NCBI GenBank assembly: GCA_023614405.1
Contig: JAJUPC010000038.1
Span: 558,001 to 622,000, forward strand
Direction: 5' to 3'
Length of the DNA: 64,000 nt
Origin: Avena insularis
Lineage: Eukaryota > Streptophyta > Magnoliopsida > Poales > Poaceae
A program made the position numbers and the translations under genes. The notes under the pieces are model-generated. The model ran no database searches. It saw only the letters and a list, made by a program, of their open reading frames with translations, and was not told the DNA's origin. Each line of letters opens with the position of its first letter. Positions within the stretch are counted from its first letter, which is position 1. Below, one piece after another: positions 46,501 through 58,115 of this stretch.

Positions 46501-48001
46501 CAGGTGGGCAATAGATGTTATTTGGTTGTTAACCGTCCACTTGTGTCCCGTAGGACCCCGAGTTCTTGACACCTGTTCCGAGATCGAGCGCGCTAACCAC
46601 AGGTGGGGTGTGTGGGCACCCCCCATCGATTAGTACCTGATTTCAAAGTATTGTACCGGGGGCCACAAACTAGTTTGAGGTTTTATTTACTATCATGTAC
46701 TTATGCCATGCTTTACTGCTTTATTTAAAATTGTGCGAGGTACTGCACCTGTACTGTTTAGGTAAGCGGAGTGTTTTCACGGTATCGACAAGCCCAGTCA
46801 CACTTTCGGGTTCCCAGTCGTTTACAGCCACTGGCGCAAACCCTGAGTCCGTTTCGGAGACCGGCCGACTTCGTTGCGGTTAGCTTAGTGGGGTGGCCCC
46901 CATGTACTTGCTTTGGGTCTGGGAAACATCATGACTTAGGCCCCGCCGACATACCGATGGGTGTATGTTAACTGATCTGGCAAAAAGGGTCGAAGTGCAT
47001 GTGGATACTTTGGTGCACCCCTGCAGGGTTAAATCTTTTCGAAAAGCCGTGTCCGCAGTTATGGATGACTTGGAGCACAGTTCTCGACCATAGACAACTA
47101 TAACTAAAGTTTACTGTTATAATTTGACTTGTATCCGATATGACTAGTAATCAGCTCCACTACAATGGAATGGCCAAATAAAAGTACCAACAACTGCTGG
47201 GTTTGGGATATCTCATGCTTATTGTATCTGACTAGTAAGCGTTGCAACTATAATGGAATGGTTAACTAAAAGTATCCACTGCTTATTATATCAGGATGAC
47301 TATCTATACCTGACTAGTAATTGCTGCAACGATAACTGAATAAATAAAACTGCCAACTGTGTGAGTTCCTCGGTTGACTTCCTCGTTTGGTCTCGAGGGG
47401 GAAAGACCAGGATGGGTATGTTTGGTGGTAGAATCAGGTTGTTTCCGAATAGGTCTTTCTTATCCCTCTCTGATAGCCGTCAGTTATATCGAGTCTCTAT
47501 AGGTTGTTAGTGCATCCTGCGCTGCCGCTTCAGTCCACCATACCTATGTAGGCGAGGACCGCCGAATTCTAGTCTCGCCGTGTACTGGCCTCAGTACTGA
47601 CCGCTCTCTCTTTTTCCTTTGCCCTTTGTCGGCACCCCTTTTGTTTAAGCAGGTTCTGAGATCGACGTCGTTAGCAGGGTTACCCTTCCGGCTTGGCCTG
47701 GGCAGGGTTATGGACGTCATTGGTTATTCTTCAGAGCTCTTAGCTCAATTTGCATCTTGTCCGTACTCGGACGCTATATCGTTTTCCAGGTGATTTGGAT
47801 CTTTGAATTGTATATCTGAATTCTTGACTCTTTGAGTCGCTGTTGTATATATATGTTTTGTGGGTTCCATCGAGGACTATTGTGTAATGATATTACTTCG
47901 TTTTCCACCCGCACGCAAGTGCCTGGTGGGCACCTTTGAATCGTTTCTATGCGGGTTTGGGAAGCTTGAAACTTGCATAGGGCCGATTCGAGGGTGTTAC
48001 A
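43547..48001 (+). repeat. gypsy-3 LTR, about 4.45 kb
   Basis: TG...CA ends (TGTGGCGCC ... GGGTGTTACA). Very GC-rich from 43830 to 45700, with a segment (about 45150-45640) of repeated CCAAGTTCTTC / ACAAGATCTTC-like words, then AT-richer. Overlapping long open frames on both strands at 44039-45764 reflect GC content and show no recognisable domain. The end is supported by the primer site next to it; the start only by the junction with the gypsy-1 LTR. Confidence 0.7.
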
Positions 48002-48002
48002 G

Positions 48003-48014
48003 TGGTATCGAGCA
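48003..48014 (+). other. gypsy-3 primer-binding site
   Basis: TGGTATCGAGCA, 1 bp after the LTR end; like the initiator methionine tRNA complement with a small change near the middle. Confidence 0.75.
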
Positions 48015-48304
48015 CAGATTCGATACCCCACAAGTCCAGCCTGTAGGATAACCTAGCTAACGGCCGCAGCAGAGTGTCAAAACTATTTTTGCAAAAATCG
48101 GTTGGATAGATCTGATTAGGTCTGCTTTTACTCCTTACCCCTCTGCTATTCTCCTCTTACCTCTACATGTTTTGAATCCGCTCTCTTCTCTCTCTTCGAG
48201 TCCAGGATTCTCGTGGTTGGGTTCCATCGTACCTTCAGGGTTTCGCTTCCTCCTTTGGTAACGGTGTTGCTACAATTGGTCTTCATGCTATCCGAGGAAT
48301 CCTT
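48015..48304 (+). other. gypsy-3 leader remnant
   Basis: About 290 bp of T/C-rich leader with no coding frame, ending at the deletion junction close to CTTATTAATG, where gypsy-1 LTR sequence resumes. Confidence 0.6.
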
Positions 48305-48495
48305 ATTAATGTATGGGTATGTGACCCCTGTCTTGTATGACTGGTTTGTAACTCTCTTAAGAGTTTACCTTATTAATGTATGGGTTGTATGTTCTGTAAT
48401 GTTACCGATCTTTCCCTGCACGTTTCGGAATTTAGGTTCGGCTTATATCAGATGAGGGTCTGGTATTTGTCTAGCCCTGATCCCGGCTCGTGACA
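48305..48495 (+). repeat. gypsy-1 3' LTR, end
   Basis: Matches 23611-23797 (GTGACCCCTGTCTTG ... TCCCGG[C/G]TCGTGACA), followed by the GAACT duplication 48496-48500. Confidence 0.92.
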
Positions 48496-48500
48496 GAACT

Positions 48501-49485
48501 TCACCTTCTGTAAGGATTTATTATGGAGTTGAATAATTGTTATTACATTCCAAGTATGGGTCAAAACATTTTATCACCTTCATGTTTGATGAGGGATGGT
48601 TATTCATTCTTGAGTGCAAACAATGGTTGTGTAATCTCTAAGAATGCTATGTTTATGGCTAATGCTCCCATTGTGAACGGGTTATTTATTTTAAATATTA
48701 ATTATGCATCTGTTTACAATGTTAGTGCTAAAAGGCTTCAGCCTAATGATTTGAGTCCTACCTATTTATGGCATTGTTTTTTGGGGCATATAAGTGAAAA
48801 GCGCATGAAGAAGCTCCATCGTGATGGTCTTCTAACTTCGTTTGATTTTGAATCATATGAGACATGTCAAGCTTGTTTACTTGGAAAGATGACCAAGTCG
48901 CCTTTTTTGGCTTTACCCGAGAGAGCGACAGACTTGGTGGAACTCATACATACTAATGTATGTGGACCAATGAGCACGACAGCCTGAGGAGGATATCACT
49001 ACTTCATTACTTTCACTGATGATTTCATCAGTCTGAAACTTTTGAAAGGTTCAAGGAGTTTTAGAGTGAGGTAGAGAATCAACGTGGCAAGAAAATAAAG
49101 GCCTTGCGATTTGATAGTGGAGGTGAATATTTGAGTCACGAATTTAGAAATGATCTTAAGAGTTACGGAATTGTTCCACAGCTAACGCTGCCCGGAATGC
49201 CTCAAAGAAACGGGGTCTCTAAACGGCACAATCGAACTTTGTTGGACATGGTTCGATCGATGATGAGCTAGTCGGATTTACCATTATCATTTTGGGGTTA
49301 CGCTCTAGTAACGACAGTTTTCACACTTAAAAGGGTACCATATAAATCCGTAGTTAAGACACCATATGAGATGTGGACTAGAAAAGAATCCCAGTTTATC
49401 TTTTCTAAAGATTTGGGGTTGTGATGCATTTGACAAGCAAATTCAGTCAGACAAGCTAACACCCAAATCATATAAGTGAATTTTC
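48501..49485 (+). pseudogene. copia-1 integrase
   Basis: Continues copia-1 after gypsy-1. ELNNCYYIPSMGQNI, then the HHCC finger (HCFLGHISEKRMKKLH ... CQACLLGK). In the core, HTNVCGPM has N for the first catalytic D, and TFTDDF is followed by a deletion of about ten residues. GGEYLSHEF and PQRNGVSKRHNRT, where the usual SERRNRT glutamate is K, follow. Stops include TGA 48985-48987, TAG 49062-49064 and TAG 49269-49271. Shifts near 49400. Dead integrase. Confidence 0.9.
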
Positions 49486-51350
49486 GTGGGATATTCAAGG
49501 GAAACCTTAGGGTATTACTTCTACAACCGAGAAGAGGGAAAAGTGTTTGTCTCTCATAGCGGTGTTTTCCTAGAGAAAGAGTTTCTCACAAAAGGAACGA
49601 GTGGAAGGTCGGTGCGACTTGAAGAAGTTCAAGATGAGCCAGTTGGGGATGCTTCTACAGGTGATGCTATTGTAGCAGAACAAGTTGAGGAACCCGTGGC
49701 AATAGAAGCACCACAACCACGAAGGTCGGCGAGGCTCCGTGAAACACATGAATTATTATTGTTAGACAATGATGATCCCGCGACCTATGCAGAAGCGATG
49801 GTGGACCCAGACTCTAAGAAATGGTTGATCGCCATGAGATTCGAGATAGAGTCCATGGGAGACAATCAAGTTTGGAACTTGGTTGACCTACCTGTTGGTT
49901 TTAAAGCCATCGAGTGCAAATGGATCTATAAGAAGAAGATTGATATGGATGGAAATGTTCACATCAATAAAGCTCGACTTGTTGCAAAAGGTTTTCGACA
50001 AGTTCAAGGAGTTAACTACGATGAGACTTTCTCGCCCGTAGGGATGCTTAAGTCTATACAGATCATTCTAGCCAATGCTGCACATTTAGACTATGAAATA
50101 TGGCATATGGATGTCAAGACGTCTTTCCTAAATGGAATCCTAACTGAGGACATGTATATGATGCAGCCCCAAGGATTTGTCAGTCCAAAAAATGCTAGAA
50201 AGGTATGCAAACTTCTAAAGTCTATTTATGGGCTGAAGCAAGCATCTCGGAGTTGCAACATTCGATTTGATGAAGTTGTAAAGGTGTTTGGCTTCATAAA
50301 AAATGAATAAGAACCTTGTGTTTACAAGAAGGAAAGTGGGAGAGTGCTGGTATTTCTAACCTTATATGTAGATGACATATTGCAGATTGGAAATGACATT
50401 CCTATGCTCGAGTCTGTTAAGACCTCATTGAAAAATAGTTTTTCGATGAAGGACTTAGGAGAAGCGGCATATATTCTGGGAATCAAGATCTATACAGATA
50501 GATCAAGAAGGCTAATTGGATTAAACCAGAGTACATACATTGACAAAGTGTTGAAACTGTTCAGCATGGAAGAGGATAAGAAGGGGTTCTTGCCCATGTC
50601 TCATGACATTAAACTCAGCAAGACTCAGTGTCCTTCGACTACTGATGAGCGTGAGCGCATGAGCAGGGTTCCATATGCTTCGACTATTGGATCCATCATG
50701 TATGCAATGATATGTACTCGCCCAGATGTTTCCTATGCTCTAAGTGTTACGAGAAGATACCAGGCTGATCCATGTGAAGGTCACTGGACATCGGTAAAGA
50801 ATATCCTTAAGTACTTGAGAAGGACTAAGGATGTGTTCCTAGTTTATGGAGGTGAGGATGAACTCAGTGTAAGGGGTTACACAGATGCGAGTTACCTGAA
50901 CGACTCAGATGACTCCAGATTGCAATATGGTTATGTGTTTGTCATGAATGGTGGTGTGTGAGTTGGAAAATTTCCAAGAAAGATACAGTGGCCTCCTCTT
51001 CAACAGAAGCTGAATATATTGCCGCCACGGAGGCTGCAAAGGAAGCTGTTAGGATTAGGAATTTCCTGATCGCTCTTGGTGTGGTTCAGGGCGCGTCCAA
51101 TCCCATGGACATTTATTGTGACAACAATGGTGCTATTGCACAAGCCAAGGAGCCTATACAACACCATAAGAACAAACATATTCGCATGCGTTCCCATCAG
51201 ATTCGTGAGTTCGTTGAGGATGGTAGTGTCATGATATGAAAAATACATACGGACTCAAATGTTGCTGATCCCTTTACAAAGCCACTCTCGCAGCCTGCGC
51301 GTGAGCCGCACGCAAGAGCAATAGGTATTAGATACAATCTAGATTGACTC
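49486..51350 (+). pseudogene. copia-1 reverse transcriptase and RNase H
   Basis: GYSRETLGYYFYNREEG closes integrase. RT: ECKWIYKKK, ARLVAKGFRQVQGV, WHMDVKTSFLNG, IYGLKQASRSC and YVDDILQIGND (about 50365). RNase H: GYTDASYLND, ASSSTEAEYIAA, DIYCDNNGAI and VADPFTKPL. Breaks: stop TAA near 50308, a frameshift near 50950-50960 and TGA near 51237. Closely related in sequence to copia-2 and copia-3 RT, but a distinct family. Confidence 0.92.
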
Positions 51351-51354
51351 TAGT

Positions 51355-51367
51355 GCAAGTGGGAGAC
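51355..51367 (+). other. copia-1 polypurine tract
   Basis: GCAAGTGGGAGAC directly before the 3' LTR, the same tract as in copia-2 and copia-3. Confidence 0.88.
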
Positions 51368-52406
51368 TGAAGGAATTATGGCCTAGAGGCAATCAAAGAG
51401 ATGATTATATTTCTTATGTATCCATCAGTTATTGTAATGTTCCTTGAATATCCATATAAGGAAACTTGTATTGATTGGCAATTATGTGAATTGTTTGTGA
51501 AACTCTTTAAATGTATGGTTATCTAATAGTTGTCCCTAATCGGAGTTCATTTGAGGACACACATGAATATTAGACTAGCACATTGATTGGTTGATGACTA
51601 TGTTTCGCAAGTCATAGACATGGAGATGTCAAACCAACGATGTGGACACATGTTATGAACACGGGGTTGGACTGACCCAACTTCAGACTGGCAATTAGAC
51701 TTGTAGCTCTCTCTACACATGGTGTACGTTTTGTCCTTAGACCTGAGATTGTCGCATGCACTTGAGATGTGGATCGACCTACTTTGGGGCTATCAGACGC
51801 TACTCCTTCGGGTTTGTCCTGAAGCATGCTGCATGGCATGGTCATTCAAGATGGGATTTGCCCCTCTCTACTTGAGACAGATATCTCTGGGCCCCTCGAG
51901 TGATCGGATCCATAAATGCATGGTCGTGCTACATATGGTTAAGAGTTAACCTAGTAAAGGGATTATGAATCACAATATCTAGAAAGGGAGGTCATCTTGG
52001 AGCTAGACAAAATATCGTGAGGCAAAGGGAAATACATGTTCTAAACCTTCTGATGGTTCGTCTGATATGATCTTTGTATGCGTTTAGGAGTTGGCACGTC
52101 TTGCTAGAGGCTGCTACCAACTATTGACATAATAAGTGCACTCGTGTCATGTCTATATGTATATGAACCTATAGGGTCACACACTTAAGGAGATGGAAGA
52201 CTAATGAGGATTAAATCCGAATTAGACTAGTCTTAGGCTACTAATGGGCTTCTAATGTAGAAGCCCACTAGGGACGCCTATATAAGAGAGGGTGGGGCGA
52301 GCTGACCAGAGCGGACCATTCAACCAAGCCACCACTCCTTAAGCCTGTGTTGCACGCGCGGACCTAGAAGTCTGGCGTTTGATGCTTCCACCCCGCACGT
52401 GTGGAT
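51368..52406 (+). repeat. copia-1 3' LTR, main part
   Basis: Starts TGAAGGAATTATGGCC and matches 9565-9842 at its head. TATA box CTATATAA at 52278. Interrupted at 52406 (after GTGTGGAT) by copia-3. Confidence 0.9.
52278..52285 (+). promoter_or_regulatory. TATA box in copia-1 3' LTR
   Basis: GCCTATATAAGAGAGG in the element's direction. Confidence 0.65.
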
Positions 52407-54127
52407 TGAAGGGTTTAGCGGCATAGTAAATCAAAATTTTCTACGGATGCGAACATAGGGAAAGCCAATATCTAATCTAGGAGATGCAAACAACGAGAGA
52501 GATTTGATTAGATCTTCATACCCTTGAAGATTACTTGCAGAGCGTTAAATCGGAATGTGGGTGATGTAGTCGTACTCGCTTCTCCTCCTCGCGATCCGAT
52601 CCGATCTAGCACCACAAGTGGCGATGCCTCTGTGAGATGCACACGTGCGGCACCTCGACGTCTCCTCCTTCCTTGGTCCAGCAAGTATGGTGGAGAGAAG
52701 GGTTGGATCTACAACACGACGGCGCGTTGCAATTGGTGGAGAATTTCTGCAGCAGGGCTTGGCCTACAAGCAGTCGAGAGGGAGAGAGGAGGGCAGCAGG
52801 GCGGCTAGGGTTGGAGGGGAAGGTGTGGGGGGGTGGTGCGACCCCAGCCCTCTATATATATAGGGGTGGGCGCAGCCCTAGCCCCTCCCCCAAGCCCAAA
52901 CCGGCGGCCCCAAAGGAGAAGGAGTGGGGGGCAAGGAAACCCCCCCTTCTAGAAGCTCTATCTAGAGTTTAAACCTCTCTTGGCCGGCTGGGCCCTATGG
53001 GGCCTTGTGCCCCTGGACCAATGCGGCCAGGGCACTCCCTCATAGGCCCATGCCCCCTCCCGGAAGGTGAGGCCACGTTGGTCCCCTTCCGGAAGGTTCT
53101 AGAAGCTTCTGGTACAATACCGATTAACCCGGAACAATTCCGAACTCCAAAAACTGCACTGCCTTATATGAATCTTATTCGCTGGACCACTCCGGAACCT
53201 CTCGTGATGTCCCGGATCCCATCCGAGACTCCGAATAAAAACTCATAAACCAATTATCCAATCTATCCTAGCGTCGAGACACGTTAAGTGTGTGACCCTG
53301 CGGGTTCGAGAATATGCAGACATGATCTTCTATCAATAATCAACAGCGGGGTCTGGAAACCCATATTGACTCCCACACATTCATCGATGATCATATCGGA
53401 TGAACCACGATGCCAGGATTCAATCAATCCCATATATATAGTCCCTTCGTCTCGCGATATTTTACTTGCCCGAGATTCGATCGTCGGTACCGTCATACCT
53501 AGTTCAATCTTGTTCACAGCAAGTACTTTACTTGTTCCGTAATCCGATATCACTTTGTGATTAACTCCTTAACCACATGCTTGCAAGCGGTGTTGATATC
53601 GATTACCGTGTGGGCCCGAAGTATATCTCTCCGACTTGGGAGGGACAAATCCCATCTTGATACATACAACCCAACAAGTACTTTCCGATCACCTGAGAGA
53701 CACCTTTATGATCACCCTTTCATAGGATGACGTTTGATGACCTCAAAGCTTTCTTCCGATACCAGGGAGTTGTATTATCTCATGGTCTAAGGAATACAAT
53801 ATTTGACATAAGAAAAGCTTCGCAAAGACGAACACGATGACACGATCTAATTGCTTCGCTTAGTTTGGGTCTGTCCACCATATCATTCTCCCAAAGATAT
53901 GATCTCATTATTAATCGACAACTCATGTCCATGGTTAGGAAACCTTAACCATCATTAATCAATGAGCTAGTCCATAGAGGCATACTAGGGACACGGTGTT
54001 GTTCACAAACCACACAAGTATTAAAGTTTCCGCTTAATACAATTCTAGCATGGAATATAAACATTATCATGAACAAGAATTATAATAATAACATCTTTAT
54101 TATGGCCTCTAGGGCATAATTCCAACA
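52407..54127 (-). repeat. copia-3 3' LTR
   Basis: 1721 bp, next to the polypurine tract. Contains TATATATATA (52850) and a heat-shock-element-like motif (53087). Compared with the other LTR it retains 15 bp near 53610 bounded by CCGA repeats. Confidence 0.93.
53087..53109. promoter_or_regulatory. Perfect five-unit heat-shock element, copia-3 3' LTR
   Basis: TTC-GAA-TTC-GAA-TTC with 2-bp spacers CG, GG, TA, GC. It lies about 225-235 bp upstream of the TATA box near 52855 in the element's orientation. Confidence 0.75.
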
Positions 54128-54140
54128 GTCTCCCACTTGC
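54128..54140 (-). other. copia-3 polypurine tract
   Basis: The minus strand reads GCAAGTGGGAGAC adjacent to the LTR. Confidence 0.85.
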
Positions 54141-54155
54141 ACTAGAGTCAATAAT

Positions 54156-54927
54156 CTAGTTTACATTTGGCAACAATCTCACACCCATGGCACTGAGGTG
54201 CTGATCATGTTTTACACGTGGAAGAGGTTTAGTCAATGGATCTGCGACATTCAGATCTATATGTACTTTGCTAATCTTCAGATCTCCATCTGCTATATAA
54301 TCTCGGATTATATGAAACTTGCGGTTGATATGCTTGGTCTTTGGATGATATCTTGGTTCCTTAGCAAGTGTTATGGCCCCAGTGTTGTCACACAATATCT
54401 CCAGTGGGTCCAATGCACTTGGAACCACGCCAAGCTCAGTGATGAAGTTTCTGATCCAAACTCCTTCACTTGATGCTTCTGCAGCAGCCATGTATTCCGC
54501 TTCTCATAGATCCCGCGATCACGCTTTGCTTGCCTTCTCCAGCTCACAGCTCCTCCATTCAAAATATACACGTATCCTCTGAGATTTAGAATCATCCTTG
54601 TCGGTGTCAAAACTAGCATCGACGTAACCTTTACGACGAAATGTTCATCACCCATAGACTAAGAACATTTCTTTAGTCCTATTTAGGTACTTTAGGATGT
54701 TCTTCACGGCTGTCCAGATGTTCCACTCTGGATCACTTTGATATCTGCTCGTCAAACTAAGAGCATTGGACACATCCGGTCTAGTACACAGCATGGCATA
54801 CATGATAGAACCTATGGCCGAGGCATAAGGCACTTTGCTCATAGCTTCCCTATCATTTACCATAGCTGGACACTAAGCCTTGCTCAATATCTTACCTGAC
54901 AACATAGGCACTGAACCTTTCTTTGCC
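54156..54927 (-). pseudogene. copia-3 RNase H and RT C-terminus
   Basis: RT end with SKVPYASAIGSIMYAMLCTRPDV and VKNILKYLNRTKE; then a badly shifted stretch (54500-54660); then AAAEASSEGVWIRNF, LCDNTGAITLAKEP and LNVADPLTKPLPR. TAG at 54873-54875 stands where the family has LSKTQ. Degradation is concentrated in the first RNase H motif. Confidence 0.88.
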
Positions 54928-55958
54928 TTATCCATTCTGAACCTTTTCAGAACTTTGTCTAGGTATGTACCGCTTAAAGCTATCAGCGCTTTGTCTATCT
55001 CTATAGATTTTGATGCCCAATATATAAGCAGCTTCACCTAGGTCTTTCATTGAAAAACACTTGTTCAAATAACTCTTCACATTGTTAAGCATGTTAATGT
55101 CATTTCCAATAATCAATATGTCATCCACATATAGTACCAGAAATGTCACCGAGCTCCCACTCACTTTCTTGTAGATGCAAGCTTCGTAGGAATTTGGAAC
55201 AAATCCAAAGCTCTTGATCACTTGATCAAAACGAAGGTTCCAACTCCGAGATGCTTGCTTCAGTCCATAAATGGAACGCCGAAGTTTGCATACTTTATCA
55301 GCATCCTGAGGATCGACAAAACCTTCGGGTTGCATCATATACAACTCTTCATCAATGTTGCCATTGAGGAACGCAATCTTGACATCCATCTGCCATATTT
55401 CATAATCATGAAACGCAGCAATTGCTAATAAAATCTGAATGGACTTCAACATCCTACGGGAGAGAAAGTCTCATCGTAGTCAACACCTTGAACTTGTCGA
55501 AAACCTTTCGCGACAAGCCGTGCTTTATAGACGGTAACATTACCATCCGTGTCCGTTTTCTTCTTGAAGATCCATTTGCACTCAACGGCCTTTCGGTCGC
55601 TAGGAGGTTCCACCAAAGTCCATACTTGGTTTTCTCTCATGGATCCCAATTCGGATTTCATGGCTTCCAGCCATTTCTCAGAGTCTGGGATCATCATCGC
55701 TTCCTCATAGTTCGTAGGTTCACTGTCTTCTACTAACAAGACAGTCAAGACAGGGTTGCCGTACCACTCAGGAGGGGCACACGACCTTGTCGACCTGTGA
55801 CGTTCAGTAGCATCATCGTCCGAAGCTTCATGATCCTTGTCATTAGCTTCCTCTATCGTTGGTGCAGGCGGCACTGGAACAATTTCAGGTGCTGTGCTAC
55901 TCTCCAACTCAAGAGAAGGTTCAATAACCTCGTCTAGCTCTACTTTCCTCCCACTCAC
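54928..55958 (-). pseudogene. copia-3 reverse transcriptase
   Basis: ECKWIFKKKTDTDGNVTVYKARLVAKGFRQ is split for quoting: ECKWIFKKKTDTDGN then ARLVAKGFRQVQGVDYDETF. A shift near 55447 precedes MLKSIQILLAIA, WQMDVKIAFLNG, IYGLKQASRSW and YVDDILIIGND (about 55113-55131). A shift near 55000 ends it in ILGIKIYRDR. The catalytic YVDD box is intact. Confidence 0.92.
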
Positions 55959-57152
55959 TTATTTTGAGGGAAACTCCTTCTCAAGAAAGGAACCATTCTT
56001 TGCGACAAACACTTTGCCTTCGGTTCTGTGATAGAAGGTATACCCAATAGTTTCCTTAGGGTATCCTATGAAGACGCATTTCTCTGCTTTGGGTTCGAGC
56101 TTGTCCGGCATCAACTTCTTGACGTAAGCTTCACATCCCCAAACTTTAAGAAATGACAACTTAGGTTTAGCACCAAACCACAGTTCATACGGTGTCGTCT
56201 CAACGGATTTAGATGGAGCCCTATTGAAAGTGAATGCAGCGGTTTCTAATGCATAACCCCAAAATGATAACGGCAAATCAGTAAGAGACATCATTGATCG
56301 GACCATATCTAATAAGGTTCGATTCCGGCGTTCAGACACACCATTGCGTTGTGGTGTTCCGGGTGGCGTGAGTTGCGAAACAATTCCGCTTGCTTTAAGA
56401 TGCGTGAGAAAATCATAACTCAAATATTCACCTCCACGATCGGATCGTAGAAACTTAATCTTTCTGTTACGATGGTTCTCCACTTCATTCTAAAATTCCT
56501 TGAACTTTTCAAATGTTTCAGATTTATTTTTCATTAAAAAGATATACCCATATCTACTTTAGTCATCGGTAAAAGTGAGAAAATAGCGATATCCACCGCG
56601 CGTCGAAACACTCATCGGTCCGCATACATCGGTATGTATGATTTCCAACAAGTCTGTTGCTCGCTCCATCATACCGGAGAACGGGGTTTTGGTCATCTTG
56701 CCCATGAGGCATGGTTCGCATGTGTCAAATGATTCAAAATCAAGAGACTCCAAAAGTCCATCAGAATGGAGTTTCTTCATGCGCTTTACACCAATATGAC
56801 CTAGACGACAGTGCCACAAATAAGTAGTATTATAACTATCTACTTTGCATCTCTTAGCCTCAATGTTATGGATGTGTGTTTCATCCCTTTCGAGATTTAG
56901 AAGAAATAAACCATTCACCATAGGTGCATGACCATAAAAGATGTTACTCATATAAATAGAACAACCATTATTCTCCAATTTAAATGAATAACCATCTTGC
57001 AATAAACAAGATCTAGAAATAATGTTCATGCTCAACGCAGGCACATAATAACACGTATTAAGGTTTAAAACTAATCCCGAAGGTAAAACTAAGGAGAGCG
57101 TGCCGACGACCATCACATCAACTCTTGATCCGTTGCCAACGCGCATCGTCAC
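55959..57152 (-). pseudogene. copia-3 integrase
   Basis: HHCC finger HCRLGHIGVKRMKKLH ... CEPCLMGK; core HTDVCGPM, then TFTDD followed by a TAA near 56560; TAG 56490-56492 at the FKEFQ position; GGEYLSYDF; and NGVSERRNRT with the catalytic glutamate. The tail has IGYPKETIGYTFYHRTEG and a TAA before VSGRKVELDE. Confidence 0.92.
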
Positions 57153-57344
57153 CTCATCCCTTGCAAGCCGCCGTCTATTCCGTAGCTCCTGTTTCGAGTT
57201 ACAAATATTAGCAACTGAACCGGTATCAAATACCCAGGCACTACAACGAGGGCTAGTAAGGAAAACATCAAGAACATGTATATCAAATATACCTTTGATG
57301 GTGCCAGCCTTCTTGTCCGTTAAGTACTTCGGACAGTTGCGCTT
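57153..57344 (-). pseudogene. copia-3 protease
   Basis: Minus-strand frame with WVFDTGSVANICNSKQ (about 57218-57245), the aspartic protease signature. It joins gag through a TGA at the zinc knuckle tryptophan position and integrase without a break. Confidence 0.88.
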
Positions 57345-58115
57345 TCAGTGACCCTTGTCCTTGCAGTAGAAGCACTCAGTGTCCACCTTAATACCAGACT
57401 TGAGCTTCTTCTCAGCAGGGGCAACGCGCTTGCCGCCGCCTTTCTTGAAGGGCTTCTTTGCTCCCTTACCTTTCTTAAAGGTGGGCTTGTTGACCATCAA
57501 CACATGATTATCCTTTCTGATGTCCACTTCCGCGGCCTTCAGCTTTGCGAAGAGCTCGGTGATCGTATCAGTGGAACCAATCTGATTATGAGTCACTACA
57601 AAACTTTTGTAGCTGGGAGGGAGTGATTGCAGAACCATGTCAATCTTGAGCTCCTCTGGAATCGTGCATTCCAGTTGCTCAAGCCGTTGAGTGTAGCCCG
57701 TCATCTTAATGTCATGCTCACTAACAGAACTCCCTTCCTCCATTTTGCAGTTAAAGAACTTCTCAGAGATCTCATATCTCTCAGAACGGGCCTGAGTCTG
57801 AAACATGGTTTTCAGCTCTTCGAGAATCTCAAAGGGCCCGGGATAGTCTTCAAAACAATTTTGAAGTTCCGGTTCCATAGCAAACAACATGGTGCTCTTA
57901 ATCACACCATAATCATCTTTGCGATCGATAGACAGCTTTCTCATCGGTAGCCGCGATTGCAAGGGGTCACCTAACGCTTTCCCAAGGACATAGTCCTTTT
58001 GACCGCCAGAGAGAATGATTCTTAGATTGCGGAACCAATTGGTGAAGTTAGACCCATTGTTTCTAAGCTTTTCCTTCTCAGCAAAAACGTTGAAGTTGAA
58101 GTTGGACTTGTCCAT
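57345..58115 (-). pseudogene. copia-3 gag
   Basis: Starts MDKSNFNFNVF; NNGSNFTNWFRNLRI, KFFNCKMEEGSSVSEHD and LQSLPPSYKSFVV; lysine-rich stretch; knuckle CFYCKDKGH then TGA in place of TGG, followed by KRNCPKYL. 256 codons are intact except for that stop. Capsid/nucleocapsid protein. Confidence 0.93.

Larger units (their letters stand above)
43547..48304 (+). mobile_element. gypsy-3, truncated LTR retrotransposon in gypsy-1 3' LTR
   Basis: Consists of one long LTR, a primer site and about 290 bp of leader; no gag or pol and no second LTR. It starts TGTGGCGCCCCGC and is followed at about 48305 by the end of the gypsy-1 LTR. No matching target duplication is visible, and about 380 bp of the host LTR is missing, so a deletion removed most of the element with adjoining LTR. 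Classed as gypsy from the TGGTATC-type primer site and LTR length; family unknown. Confidence 0.75.
11470..48495 (+). mobile_element. gypsy-1, Tekay-like chromovirus inserted in copia-1
   Basis: Full-length plus-strand Ty3/gypsy element with target duplication GAACT at 11465-11469 and 48496-48500. LTRs start TGTAACATACC and end CGTGACA. Parts: 5' LTR split by copia-2 (11470-13353, 22412-23797), primer site (23803), gag-pol split by gypsy-2 (24381-26849, 38944-40850), purine tract, and 3' LTR split by truncated gypsy-3 (40855-43546, about 48305-48495). Without insertions it would be roughly 11 kb with LTRs of about 3.3 kb. In the first 360 bp the LTRs differ at about 15 positions by eye. All frames are degraded. 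Confidence 0.93.
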
